Shown: in pieces, positions 10,078-21,316 of the stretch | How the letters are laid out: every line of letters begins with the position of its first letter | Numbering within the stretch: the first letter of the stretch is position 1 | Assembly: GCA_037623315.1 (NCBI GenBank) | Contig: JBBJJH010000024.1 | Coordinates: 1 to 47,120, forward strand | Length of the DNA stretch: 47,120 nucleotides | Direction of reading: 5' to 3' | Source: Halanaerobiaceae bacterium ANBcell28 | GTDB lineage: Bacteria; Bacillota; Halanaerobiia; Halanaerobiales; DTU029 | Translations under genes and position numbers: made by a program | Notes under the pieces: model-generated | Told to the model about the DNA's origin: nothing | Seen by the model: the letters and a program-made list of their open reading frames with translations, nothing else | Databases searched by the model: none

Positions 10078-10547
10078 ATCTCGCATTCACCTCTGTATTC
10101 TCCCTTATTTTCCTCTCTATAAGCATTCAATATCGGCAAAGCCTTTCCATCAAAATTAAAGAGTGTAGTATTAGCAACAACATTGGCTGCTACCTGCTGA
10201 ACTCTCCCCTTTTCTTTATCTTCTGCAATCATGGCCCAACCTACACCTTCTTGCTCAATCATAATCGGGTCCCAATATAAACTGCCAAGAATATAATTGC
10301 CCTCTTCTTTCCTTATAGCATTAAATAAATTTAGCATAAAATCTTTCTGCCCCTGTGGTGATGCTGGATATGGGGCAGGTCCGGTATCTTTTAACTGTCC
10401 AGGACTCCCATCAGGCAAAGTAGGATTCCAATTATAAGCTGTTTCCATAATCATAATTGGCTTGCCAAACTTTTTCCCTATCTCAGTAAACCAGGGCACT
10501 ACTTCCTCAATATTTTTTCTTGACCAGAAAAGATAATATTTATCACT
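10074..10547 (-). pseudogene. GH53 endo-beta-1,4-galactanase, C-terminal remnant
   Basis: The open frame reads YYLFWSRKNIEEVVPWF, then KPIMIMETAYNWN, where the Glu is the GH53 nucleophile. It continues with QKDFMLNLFNAI, ILGSLYWDPIMI and a normal C-terminus. Only about 158 codons remain of a family that normally has 330-400. The signal peptide, the first half of the barrel and the acid/base Glu are missing, and a TAA at 10548-10550 closes the frame upstream. No ribosome binding site precedes the remnant. The control region next to it (10550-10610) closely resembles the one in front of the PL11 gene. The simplest reading is an internal deletion that joined the old promoter region to the 3' part of the gene. 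Its stop overlaps the GH35 start. The intact enzyme would have cut beta-1,4-galactan outside the cell. Confidence 0.9.
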
Positions 10548-10580
10548 TTACTATTAATATATACTCATTAATACTAAAAA

Positions 10581-10610
10581 ACAATGGAATTTATAATATA
10601 TTAGATGGAC
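10581..10610. promoter_or_regulatory. Candidate AraC-family operator, site 1
   Basis: The 30 bp starting ACAATGGA and ending ATGGAC contains two ATGGA half-sites (10584 and 10605) exactly 21 bp apart, two helical turns. It matches 14877-14906 upstream of the PL11 gene at 25 of 30 positions by eye. It lies between the divergent regulator and the GH53/GH35 operon, 17 bp upstream of the regulator's predicted -35. On the minus strand it is followed by an AT-rich stretch with TATATTAAT (near 10555) that could be the operon's -10 region. Binding by the neighbouring regulator is inference. Confidence 0.65.
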
Positions 10611-10626
10611 AATCTTATTATTTTAA

Positions 10627-10655
10627 TTGAAAAATGTAAAGTCATGTATTATAAT
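10627..10655 (+). promoter_or_regulatory. Sigma-A promoter of the AraC-family regulator
   Basis: TTGAAA (10627-10632), a 17-base spacer and TATAAT (10650-10655) make a near-consensus promoter. Transcription would start at about 10661-10663, at the ATG of the regulator, implying a leaderless mRNA. Confidence 0.7.
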
Positions 10656-10661
10656 TTAGCT

Positions 10662-11540
10662 ATGAATACTAAAAGAAAAAAAGACGGCTTTAAAAATCAA
10701 AAATTGTTTGTTATACCGGAAGATATTACTAAGGAAGTATCCAGGCATCCTTTAGGGGAAGACTTGCTAATTACAGATATTGGTTACTTCCCTGATGCAC
10801 AATATCATTATCGGGAGAGAAAAGAAGGAAGCCAGCAGCATATTTTAATATATTGTCTTAGTGGTAGTGGATTTGTTAGAATAAATAATAAAGAAGAGAA
10901 AATCAAAGAAAATTCACTCATATTCCTTCCCGCCAATATGCCTCACGCCTATGGTGCAGATAAAGATAAACCCTGGGATATATACTGGGCTCACTTTGCT
11001 GGTAAAAAATCTAATTATTATTATTGGCAAAAAGAAGGGGAAATAGCTCAACTGTCTATTGATAAGATACCTACAATCACTCAGCTCTTTGATTCTATTT
11101 TTGAAAATCTAAAAAAAGGTTATACTCTCAAAAACATAATACATTCCTCTCATATCTTTACCCATATTTTATCTGTATTTTTTTGTTTTAATAATAGGGA
11201 TAATACAGAAGATAAACAGGCCAGACTAATTAATGAAATAATCAAATATATGCAAAAAAACCTAAATAGGAATTTAAGTCTCCAGGAACTAGCGGAACTA
11301 AGCAAGCTGTCAATAAGCCACTTGAGTATGGTTTTCCAGCAAAAAACCGGCAAGAGCCCTATGGACTACTTTACCGGTCTTAAAATACAGCAAGCCTGTC
11401 GCTATTTAGATTTAACAGATAAAAAGATTAAAGAGATTTCTATCTTAATAGGATATAGTGATCCCTATTACTTTTCTCGAGTTTTCAAGAAAGTAATGGG
11501 TATTTCCCCTAGTAAATATAGAAGAATTAAGAAAGGATAA
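10662..11540 (+). CDS. AraC-family transcriptional regulator with cupin sensor domain
   Basis: This 292-residue regulator has an N-terminal cupin-type sensing domain (HILIYCLSGSGFVRINN, LIFLPANMPHAYG, WDIYWAHFAG) and a C-terminal double helix-turn-helix of about 100 residues. The HTH segments are LSLQELAELSKLSISHLS and IKEISILIGYSDPYYFSRVF, with the usual GISPSKYR ending. I chose the ATG at 10662 because the promoter at 10627-10655 places +1 there. The longer frame from 10605 has no ribosome binding site, and its ATG is part of the candidate operator. With the 10662 start the length is typical of the family. It probably senses a galactan-derived sugar and activates both the GH53/GH35 operon and the PL11 gene, and may regulate itself. 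Confidence 0.9.
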   Translation: MNTKRKKDGFKNQKLFVIPEDITKEVSRHPLGEDLLITDIGYFPDAQYHYRERKEGSQQHILIYCLSGSGFVRINNKEEKIKENSLIFLPANMPHAYGADKDKPWDIYWAHFAGKKSNYYYWQKEGEIAQLSIDKIPTITQLFDSIFENLKKGYTLKNIIHSSHIFTHILSVFFCFNNRDNTEDKQARLINEIIKYMQKNLNRNLSLQELAELSKLSISHLSMVFQQKTGKSPMDYFTGLKIQQACRYLDLTDKKIKEISILIGYSDPYYFSRVFKKVMGISPSKYRRIKKG

Positions 11541-11561
11541 TTCTGTATATTTTTAATATTA

Positions 11562-11594
11562 GGTAAAGCCACTCTCGTATAGAGTGGCTTTACC
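11562..11594. terminator. Hairpin terminator between convergent genes
   Basis: GGTAAAGCCACTC pairs perfectly with GAGTGGCTTTACC around a 7-base loop. It lies between the convergent regulator and PL11 genes. There is no strong T-tract on either side, so it may act as a bidirectional or weak terminator. Confidence 0.65.
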
Positions 11595-11614
11595 AGTGTT
11601 AAAATCCTTGATTC

Positions 11615-14600
11615 CTAGTACATATCAGGAAAGACCTTACTTCCGTCCTCACCAATCCAATACATATTAGGTTTAAGCGGCTCAGGCATACCATGACCAA
11701 TAAAAAAACTTGGATGTGGAGGTTGATTGTATGCCACATTTTGCCAGGCGATAGCCAGTCTATACTGCGGATCATGCATTAAAGTATATATTCTGTGTTC
11801 TGTTAAATCTGTAGTAGTATATACCCTTAAAGCGCTACTATCTTCTGTTCTCCAGATTACTTCTTCTCTCCAATCTCCCAAAAGATCTGCTTGAATTACT
11901 GGATTTCCCTTAGTCCAGTTGTTTGATCTAGTACCTTCTGCTGTCAGTATATTAACTAATTCATAATTTTCATAATCCCATTTATCAATCTTTCCAATTC
12001 CATAATTCCCATACCAGTTATGATCTAAAAGTTCTCTTAATAGATCTCCATCCCACCAGATGGCAAAATTAATTGATTGGGGAATCTGTCCTGCTTTTGG
12101 ATGATCTTCTGGGATAATTTTTTCTCCCTGAGCACTTAGAAAATTACCATGGCTATCCTGCCAATGTTCATTTACTGCCCAGACTTCTGCTCCAGGAAAT
12201 CGAGGATCAATATCTGCTGCTAATCCTCTACCTACATCTGTTCCAGTCCATTCTCCAAAGATTAATTCCCCTGTATCTGCATCAGCAAATTCTACACCAA
12301 CTGGTGAAGTAACCCATTCATGAACCTGGAATATTTCTAGACCTGGTCTTGAAGGATCAAAATTGCTTAAATGAGCAGCATCTCCATGTCCTAAACCTGA
12401 AGTCCATCTCCCTGTTCCGTCACTATTAAGAACCATTGAACCATAAACAATTTCATCATAGCCATTTCCGTCTACATCAGCAATGATCAGGCTGTGATTC
12501 CCCTGTCCTGCATATGCTTCATTTCCAGGATCATCACTATCAAAAATCCAGCGTTCCTGTATCTGCCCATCTCTCCAATCATAGGCTGCTAATACAGTTC
12601 TGGTATAATAACCACGGGCCATAATAAAGCTTGGTCTTTCTCCATCTAAATAGGCAACTCCAGCTAAGAAACGATCTACACGATTCCCATAATTATCTCC
12701 CCAGGTAGCTACATTTCCTCTTGGTGGATAGTAATCCGTTGTTTCCAGGATAGTTCCAGTCAAGCCATCAAATACTGTCAGATATTCAGGCCCAGCTAAA
12801 ATATAGCCATTACGATTTCGCCAATCTGCCTCTGGATCTCCAATCACTGTTCCAGCTGCATCAGTAGTTCCATCAGCTGTCTTTACTACCATTTCTGCCC
12901 TTCCATTTCCATCAAAATCATAGACCAAAAATTGTGTATAGTGGGCACCTGCTCGAATATTTCTTCCTAAATCAATTCTCCACAGCTTTGTACCATCTAA
13001 TGTATAGGCATCAATATAGACATTTCCTGTATATCCAGCATGAGAATTATCCTTAGAGTTCGACGGATCCCATTTCAGTATAATCTCATAATTACCATCA
13101 CCAGTTAAATCAGCAACACTGGCATCATTAGCATGGTATACATATCTTACACCATCTGGTGTTCTTCCCCCTTCTGGTCGTTGAATGGGAATATCCATAT
13201 ATTGCTCTGCCCAGACAGTAACAGTTTCAGAAGCCTCCTGCTCTTCCCCATTGATAATTGCTTTCACATAATAGTTTGCTTCTAAGTTTCCTTCTGTATC
13301 TATATAATTTGTACTAGAGCTAATAAGCTCATTATTTACTTTTTCTCCATCACGATAAAGATTAAAAGCAATAGAGTCTGGCTCATAGCCAAACATCCTC
13401 CAGCCAAGATAAACCCCATCTTCTATCTTAACTGCTACCAGTCCCCGATTAATATTTTCCATTTGTCGATAATACACTTTTTCTATTGATGTTTCTATTA
13501 CTTCAGAGTCTGCTGATATTCCCCCAGCATTTACTGCTACAATTTTATAATAATATGGAATACTTGTAACTATCTCATCTCTATAATGATTACTACTTGT
13601 TTCCGCTATTTTTTCGTAATCAATTATATTACCATCTCTATCTAATCTTCTAGCTCTATATACATAATATAATAAGGCATCTTCTACATCAGACCAGGAT
13701 AAGTCAATAGCATATTCTTCAATATCTACCAAACTAAGATCTGAAGGCGCATCAGGCCTAGTTACTCCTTCATCTTGCATAGTAATAAGAATAGAATCAC
13801 TCATTGTTGTTTCTACTGTATCAGAAATGACTATTGAGACTGCATATTTATATCTAGAATCTATTTCCACTGTCTCATCAAGGTATTCAGCCACTTCTGT
13901 ACTGGCGATCTTTTCGAAACTAATGTTTCCTTCTAACTTACGATAGACATTATAATAGCTTGCATCCTGATACTCATCCCAGGCCAAAGTTAAGGAAGTT
14001 TCTCCTGTGAAATTTTTCTCCCTAGCAAACAATCCACTTGCCTGTATAATTTCATATTCTGCTTGCTCAATTATACTTTTTATACTTTCTGAGGAAAGGG
14101 CTCTGTTATAGATACGCAAATCATCTATCATTCCCTGGAAAGGAGTATCCCAATGATTTACACCCAGGGCAAAGTATGATTGATCAGCATTATCAAAAAC
14201 TGCCGGATAATCACTACCTTCATATTCAAGAATACCATCAACAAAAAGAGAAACATCCCCTTTATCAACTGTAAAAGCTATATGCTTCCAGTGTTTTGCT
14301 GGCAGTTCCACCTGAGTACTAGCATTATTATAATGGCCGCCACTTGGTAATCCTGCCCATAATGAAAGCATTTCATGACCCCAGCGCTCCGGCACTAAAC
14401 TAATCCAATTTTCACTATCTACTGCCCCAAAAAAAATGGTAGTATGATGTGTAAATCTTTCAGCATGCATCCAGAAAGACACAGTAAATCTATCATTCTC
14501 AATTAGATTATCTGCTAAACGAACTCCAGATCTGCTATCAAGTACAAGTGCCTGTCCGTTTTCTGTTGCTGCATAATTAGCTTCTCGACCTTCTAATATA

Positions 14601-14809
14601 TTATTAATACGATTTCCAGTCACTTTTCCTGCTTCAAAATTACCTGTAGTATCCTCTAGATCTCCATTAAACATGAAATGAGCTAGAAGATAATCCTCAC
14701 TCTCTGCCGCAATTACTTCCTGCATTTGAAGTCCATAATATCCTGCTAAAAGCGAACATAAAATCACTAAAATAAATATTGCTGAATTTTTTGAAAAATT
14801 TTTAAGCAA
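11615..14809 (-). CDS. Secreted PL11 rhamnogalacturonan lyase with LamG and FN3 modules
   Basis: This 1064-residue exoenzyme should cut the rhamnogalacturonan I backbone by beta-elimination. It starts with a signal peptide (hydrophobic residues 10-25, possible cleavage near IAAES at 34-36). A LamG/concanavalin-like domain follows (about 40-250, ending MIDDLRIYNRALS), then two FN3-like domains (about 260-450). From about residue 451 to the end is a PL11 catalytic domain (INRGLVAVKIEDGVYLGWR, VRYVYHANDASVADL), about 610 residues and close to the size of B. subtilis YesW. Asp-rich loops DLTGDGNYE, DFDGNGRAE and DVDGNGYDE fit the calcium sites of this beta-propeller. The start is TTG at 14809 behind AGGAGGGG. 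I see no anchor or dockerin. A candidate operator lies about 70 bp upstream, which places it in the regulon of the nearby AraC-type protein. Confidence 0.93.
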   Translation of the reverse strand: MLKNFSKNSAIFILVILCSLLAGYYGLQMQEVIAAESEDYLLAHFMFNGDLEDTTGNFEAGKVTGNRINNILEGREANYAATENGQALVLDSRSGVRLADNLIENDRFTVSFWMHAERFTHHTTIFFGAVDSENWISLVPERWGHEMLSLWAGLPSGGHYNNASTQVELPAKHWKHIAFTVDKGDVSLFVDGILEYEGSDYPAVFDNADQSYFALGVNHWDTPFQGMIDDLRIYNRALSSESIKSIIEQAEYEIIQASGLFAREKNFTGETSLTLAWDEYQDASYYNVYRKLEGNISFEKIASTEVAEYLDETVEIDSRYKYAVSIVISDTVETTMSDSILITMQDEGVTRPDAPSDLSLVDIEEYAIDLSWSDVEDALLYYVYRARRLDRDGNIIDYEKIAETSSNHYRDEIVTSIPYYYKIVAVNAGGISADSEVIETSIEKVYYRQMENINRGLVAVKIEDGVYLGWRMFGYEPDSIAFNLYRDGEKVNNELISSSTNYIDTEGNLEANYYVKAIINGEEQEASETVTVWAEQYMDIPIQRPEGGRTPDGVRYVYHANDASVADLTGDGNYEIILKWDPSNSKDNSHAGYTGNVYIDAYTLDGTKLWRIDLGRNIRAGAHYTQFLVYDFDGNGRAEMVVKTADGTTDAAGTVIGDPEADWRNRNGYILAGPEYLTVFDGLTGTILETTDYYPPRGNVATWGDNYGNRVDRFLAGVAYLDGERPSFIMARGYYTRTVLAAYDWRDGQIQERWIFDSDDPGNEAYAGQGNHSLIIADVDGNGYDEIVYGSMVLNSDGTGRWTSGLGHGDAAHLSNFDPSRPGLEIFQVHEWVTSPVGVEFADADTGELIFGEWTGTDVGRGLAADIDPRFPGAEVWAVNEHWQDSHGNFLSAQGEKIIPEDHPKAGQIPQSINFAIWWDGDLLRELLDHNWYGNYGIGKIDKWDYENYELVNILTAEGTRSNNWTKGNPVIQADLLGDWREEVIWRTEDSSALRVYTTTDLTEHRIYTLMHDPQYRLAIAWQNVAYNQPPHPSFFIGHGMPEPLKPNMYWIGEDGSKVFPDMY

Positions 14810-14876
14810 ATAAACCCCTCCTAATTACTTTGATAAAACTTCTCCATTATAAATATATACCTAAAAAATTTATAAT

Positions 14877-14906
14877 ACAATGGATTTTATATTTTATTTA
14901 ATGGAC
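14877..14906. promoter_or_regulatory. Candidate AraC-family operator, site 2
   Basis: This site has the same layout as 10581-10610: ACAATGGA, then ATGGAC, with ATGGA half-sites 21 bp apart (14880 and 14901). It lies just upstream of a possible minus-strand promoter for the PL11 gene with a good -10 (TATAAT on the minus strand near 14850) and no recognisable -35. That pattern suits an activator-dependent promoter. Similarity to the first site continues about 13 bp beyond ATGGAC. Confidence 0.65.
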
Positions 14907-14974
14907 TATCTTCTTATTGCAGGAGGTACCACATATTTATCTATTAATGATTAACAAAAGCTTGCACACCATAC

Positions 14975-15013
14975 AAAAACTCCCGTCACTTTATAAAAGC
15001 AACGAGAGTTTTT
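14975..15013 (-). terminator. Rho-independent terminator after the 15.1 kb remnant
   Basis: On the minus strand AAACTCTCGT pairs with ACGGGAGTTT (one G-U pair) and a short T run follows. It lies directly after the stop of the small remnant frame at 15024. Confidence 0.6.
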
Positions 15014-15023
15014 TATGTGAGAT

Positions 15024-15152
15024 CTAACTTTCATTAAAACTGATACTAGAACACACTTTATTTATTCTATACCTGCATTTATTGTAAGCTGTATGCTTAA
15101 TAGAAAAGCGAAAAGCAAATACTAAAAAAAACGTTAAATATTTTTTTAACAT
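15024..15152 (-). pseudogene. Decayed 5' end of a paralogue of the giant surface-protein gene
   Basis: A GGAGGTG site precedes an ATG at 15152. The first residues, MLKKYLTFFLVFAF, are nearly those of the giant protein encoded at 30419-41272 (MLKKYLNIFLVFAF). The similarity covers the ribosome binding site (TTCGGAGGTGTT on the minus strand) and resumes after a small insertion at AATGCAGGTAT. Insertions break the frame, so the copy reads 42 residues without a proper signal-peptide end. A terminator follows. It is either a dead fragment left by duplication and deletion or, less likely, a short membrane peptide. Confidence 0.7.
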
Positions 15153-15247
15153 AATAACACCTCCGAAATAATTATCACCAACTTACTCCTAATCATTATA
15201 CTTGTACTCTTACTATTATAAAAATTTCTACCTTAACCCCTTATATA

Positions 15248-15370
15248 CTAAAGAAAAATAAAAAGTAATCCGACAGGAACCATACCTACACAAAACAAGA
15301 TATAATATATTTTTTGTTCTCTTTTCTTTACTTGATCATCAATTCTGTTTCCGTTATTTACTAAGCACAC
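15248..15370 (-). CDS. Possible small membrane peptide or gene remnant
   Basis: A minus-strand frame of about 40 residues ends with a charged stretch (NRIDDQVKKREQK) followed by a hydrophobic helix (IYYILFCVGMVPVGLLFIFL). This arrangement is plausible for a one-helix membrane peptide or the tail of a lost gene. The GTG at 15370 is the only convenient start and has no clear ribosome binding site. The same frame is also continuous with the end of the LacZ gene after its stop. I do not recognise it. The rest of the 15153-15377 stretch shows nothing else I can support. Confidence 0.25.
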   Translation of the reverse strand: MCLVNNGNRIDDQVKKREQKIYYILFCVGMVPVGLLFIFL

Positions 15371-15377
15371 AAGTACT

Positions 15378-15407
15378 AAAAGACTGCTGTCATGACAGCA
15401 GTCTTTT
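15378..15407 (-). terminator. Terminator of the MFS-DUF2264-LacZ operon
   Basis: AAAAGACTGCTGT and ACAGCAGTCTTTT form a perfect 13-bp stem around CATG, with T residues at the 3' side. It lies 18 bp after the LacZ stop codon. Confidence 0.85.
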
Positions 15408-15424
15408 ATCTCTGCATTATATAT

Positions 15425-18595
<3,171 letters not shown>

Positions 18596-18617
18596 CTAAA
18601 AAAACTATCCACCTATA

Positions 18618-19823
18618 TCAATGATTTACTTGACCAGACCAAATCCTTTTTGCTGTCCAGTCTTTCTCTTTACCTGTCCAAAATTCATCATCTGGAGATA
18701 AACCCAATGGTAAAAATACTGTGTTACATAAATAGAGACTACCAGTATTTATATAAATTTCAGCTATGTCGGGCTGATGGCCTGAAAAACCAATATTTAA
18801 CCAGCCTTCTTTATTAAAAGTTCCTGGCATATTTATCATCTTTCTAATCACAGCTGTCAAAGCCGTCCTAACCTGAGAAGGTGCTAGGCTAGTAGGCAAT
18901 TCTTTCGCTAAAGCCAGCTGGCTTAATAATTGAAATACTCCAAACCTATAGGCTAATGATCTCCCTATCGGTGGGAAAGTAGCTTCAGGAGAAATGAGTC
19001 TTTCTAATATCTCAGCATATCGTTGAGCTCGTTTTAAAACTATATCACTTAGATTTGCTATCTCATTATCTTCTTTCGATAGAAGTTTAACTATATCTAG
19101 CAGCATAGGTTGAATTACAAAACTATTATAATAGTCCCAATGAAATTCTGGACCATCACCATATGTACCATCACCAAGATACCAATTTTGGTGTTCCTTA
19201 ATAGCATAATCTATCCTCACAATATCAAAATCCTCTCCCATAAGATAAAGAGCCGCTTCTATCATAGCACTAAACAAGAGCCAGTTGCTATAACAAGGCT
19301 TAATCTTTCTACTGGATTTTAATACTTTAATTAAATAGTCTTTACTAGCGCTATCTAGTTTATGCCATAATTGTTCAGGTGCTCTTAAAATACCATGAGC
19401 CAGAAAAGCAAGATCAACTAAAGGTTGACCACCATCTTCAAAATTCATATAGTCGGGCGAATCAGGATCAATAGCTGCCTCAATTGCTTGACGAGTTACT
19501 TGAGCATATTTCTCTATATCCTGCTTTTCAAGTATACCCAACTTTAAACCTTTCTTAGAAGACTTATCACCTAGCTTTTCACCTTTCTCAGAAGACTTAT
19601 CACCTAGCTTTTCACCTTTCTCAGAAGCCTTATCAGCCAGCTCCAGCCAGGGTGAAATCCCGGCTACTGTTCGACCAAGGGCTTCTAAATAGGCATTATC
19701 TTTTCTTTCAATACTACCATCAACTATCATATTTTCTTTTAGTTTTCTCTGACTCAAATTAATTAAAACAGGATCAATTATTTTTTTCATGATGCTAATC
19801 CAATAATTTCTATCACTTTGCAT
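18618..19823 (-). CDS. DUF2264 family protein, probable pectic-oligosaccharide glycosidase
   Basis: This 401-residue protein belongs to the DUF2264 family by its pattern (GRTVAGISPWLEL, DYMNFEDGGQPLVDLAFLAHGI, SNWLLFSAMIEAALYLMG, YGDGPEFHWDYYNSFVIQPML). The helical pattern suggests an alpha/alpha barrel like unsaturated uronyl hydrolases. From memory, a CAZy family of beta-glucuronidases (GH154) has been linked to DUF2264, which I cannot check here. It starts at ATG 19823 behind AAGGGGAC. After SPWLELADK it carries an in-frame tandem repeat, which stretches a surface segment not usual for the family. It lies 28 bp after the MFS gene and 49 bp before LacZ. A likely job is removal of a uronic acid cap from an imported oligosaccharide before LacZ trims it; that is inference from context. 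Confidence 0.85.
   Translation of the reverse strand: MQSDRNYWISIMKKIIDPVLINLSQRKLKENMIVDGSIERKDNAYLEALGRTVAGISPWLELADKASEKGEKLGDKSSEKGEKLGDKSSKKGLKLGILEKQDIEKYAQVTRQAIEAAIDPDSPDYMNFEDGGQPLVDLAFLAHGILRAPEQLWHKLDSASKDYLIKVLKSSRKIKPCYSNWLLFSAMIEAALYLMGEDFDIVRIDYAIKEHQNWYLGDGTYGDGPEFHWDYYNSFVIQPMLLDIVKLLSKEDNEIANLSDIVLKRAQRYAEILERLISPEATFPPIGRSLAYRFGVFQLLSQLALAKELPTSLAPSQVRTALTAVIRKMINMPGTFNKEGWLNIGFSGHQPDIAEIYINTGSLYLCNTVFLPLGLSPDDEFWTGKEKDWTAKRIWSGQVNH
19555..19635. repeat. 33-bp tandem repeat inside the DUF2264 gene
   Basis: Two full 33-bp units (19555-19587 and 19588-19620) differ at one base, and a partial third (19621-19635) follows. The sequence before 19555 is a diverged half unit. The unit encodes SEKGEKLGDKS, so copy-number change would keep the frame. 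Confidence 0.85.
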
Positions 19824-19851
19824 ATAATAAGTCCCCTTTATATTAGTACAT

Positions 19852-21033
19852 TTAATCCCTAATAAAATATGAAATAAAAAATATTAATGCTAATAAAACT
19901 GCTGCTAGATACATACCCCATTGTAAGCTTATATTTTCAGCAATTAAGCCCACTAACCAAGGAAAAAGCATAATACTCCCATTTAAAGCCAGATATAATA
20001 TTGCTGTAACACTTCCCGAATTTGCTGCATACTTGCTACTCCCTACATCAATAACTAAAGGTATAAATGCACCAGTTAATATACCAGAAAAGAACAAACC
20101 TCCAATAAAAAACCACTGCTGAAGCATAAGCAATCCTATAAAGAATAAAATCCCGGCACTAATGCTTGTCCACTTAATTAGAAAAGAGTTCTTTTTATAT
20201 TTACTAAAATACGAGAAACTTAATCTGCTAATTATAATACCAATCCAATAAATTGAAAGAGCTAAACTTGCTATAAAAGCACTTGTCTCTATATATTCTT
20301 CCAAATACATAGGTGTCCATAACATCACAGCTGACTGATGACCAACATAAAAAAACATTACTATAGCCAATATCCACAACTGCTTATTTTTTAATAATTG
20401 AAGAAAGCTCTCTTTCTTGCCAAGGTCAACCTTATCTACCTTTACTTCCTCTATCCCTCTAATAGAATAAATAAAAAGGAACAGTAATGGTAAAGAAGCT
20501 AAACCTAAAATACTAAAAACAGATCGCCATCCATAAGCATTATCCATTATAAAGCGAGCATACATAGGGCCAATAAGTGCCCCTACCCCAAAAATAGAAT
20601 GTAAAATATTAAGATATCTACTTTTTCTTTCTGGAAACAAATCTGTTATATAAGCATTTGACAAAGTATCAACTGTTCTGCTACCAGCACCAAAAACTAG
20701 AAAAACAAGTAAAATTACAGTAAACACAGGTAATATACTTATTAAATAAAGACAAATAATATAAAGAGAAAAACCAATTGTAATTAATCTAGACTTCTTA
20801 ACCTTATCTGCAAAAAAACTTAAAAGAGATATTACTAGCATACCCCCTATACTTTGCACAGTTAAAATTAAACCACCCTGAGATAAATTCAGTGAAAAAT
20901 CACTAATAATTTCTGGCAACATTGGACTTATCATTGTCGCTGTAATTGAATATGAGAACATTAATAGATACAAACTTATTCGCTTTAAAGAACTTACTCC
21001 TTTATTTTTCTCCATCGCAATACTAGATTCCAT
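19852..21033 (-). CDS. MFS transporter
   Basis: This 393-residue membrane protein has about 12 hydrophobic helices and a central charged loop (KVDKVDLGKKESF). The FADKVKKSRLITIG loop after helix 2 matches the MFS loop 2-3 motif, and RSVFSILGLASLPLLFLFIY fits the start of helix 6. ATG 21033 is preceded by GGGGAGG. It is the first gene of the MFS-DUF2264-LacZ operon. It probably brings a small pectin-derived oligosaccharide or glycoside into the cell for the two downstream enzymes. The substrate is inferred only from neighbours; efflux cannot be excluded. Confidence 0.9.
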   Translation of the reverse strand: MESSIAMEKNKGVSSLKRISLYLLMFSYSITATMISPMLPEIISDFSLNLSQGGLILTVQSIGGMLVISLLSFFADKVKKSRLITIGFSLYIICLYLISILPVFTVILLVFLVFGAGSRTVDTLSNAYITDLFPERKSRYLNILHSIFGVGALIGPMYARFIMDNAYGWRSVFSILGLASLPLLFLFIYSIRGIEEVKVDKVDLGKKESFLQLLKNKQLWILAIVMFFYVGHQSAVMLWTPMYLEEYIETSAFIASLALSIYWIGIIISRLSFSYFSKYKKNSFLIKWTSISAGILFFIGLLMLQQWFFIGGLFFSGILTGAFIPLVIDVGSSKYAANSGSVTAILYLALNGSIMLFPWLVGLIAENISLQWGMYLAAVLLALIFFISYFIRD

Positions 21034-21121
21034 AAGAAAAACCTCCCCACTACCCCATTAACTTTTCTATGTATTTTTAAAACAAAATTTTCTTGTTTAT
21101 TATCTTCTGGAGTATTAAAAT

Positions 21122-21150
21122 TATTATGCTAATAAACATATTCCTTCAAT
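21122..21150 (-). promoter_or_regulatory. Possible promoter of the MFS-DUF2264-LacZ operon
   Basis: On the minus strand TTGAAG (21145-21150), a 17-base spacer and TAATAA (21122-21127) resemble a sigma-A promoter about 90 bp upstream of the MFS start. No ATGGA-type operator is visible here. The rest of 21034-21316 is AT-rich with no other feature I can support. Confidence 0.45.
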
Positions 21151-21316
21151 TGTAATATTATATCATCAAACAATATTTATTTCACCCATAAGCGAGAAAT
21201 AAGTCTAAATAGAAATTTTTAACACTATATTTTTTTTTGCATATTATTATTATATGTAATAATATGACTTATTATCTTATTTTTTGTTTAAAATAATCTT
21301 AGAAGGAGGAAATATC

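Noticed and set aside
10605-10661. Longer N-terminus for the AraC-type regulator
   Set aside because: There is no ribosome binding site, the ATG lies inside the repeated operator-like sequence, and a near-consensus promoter follows it at 10627-10655.
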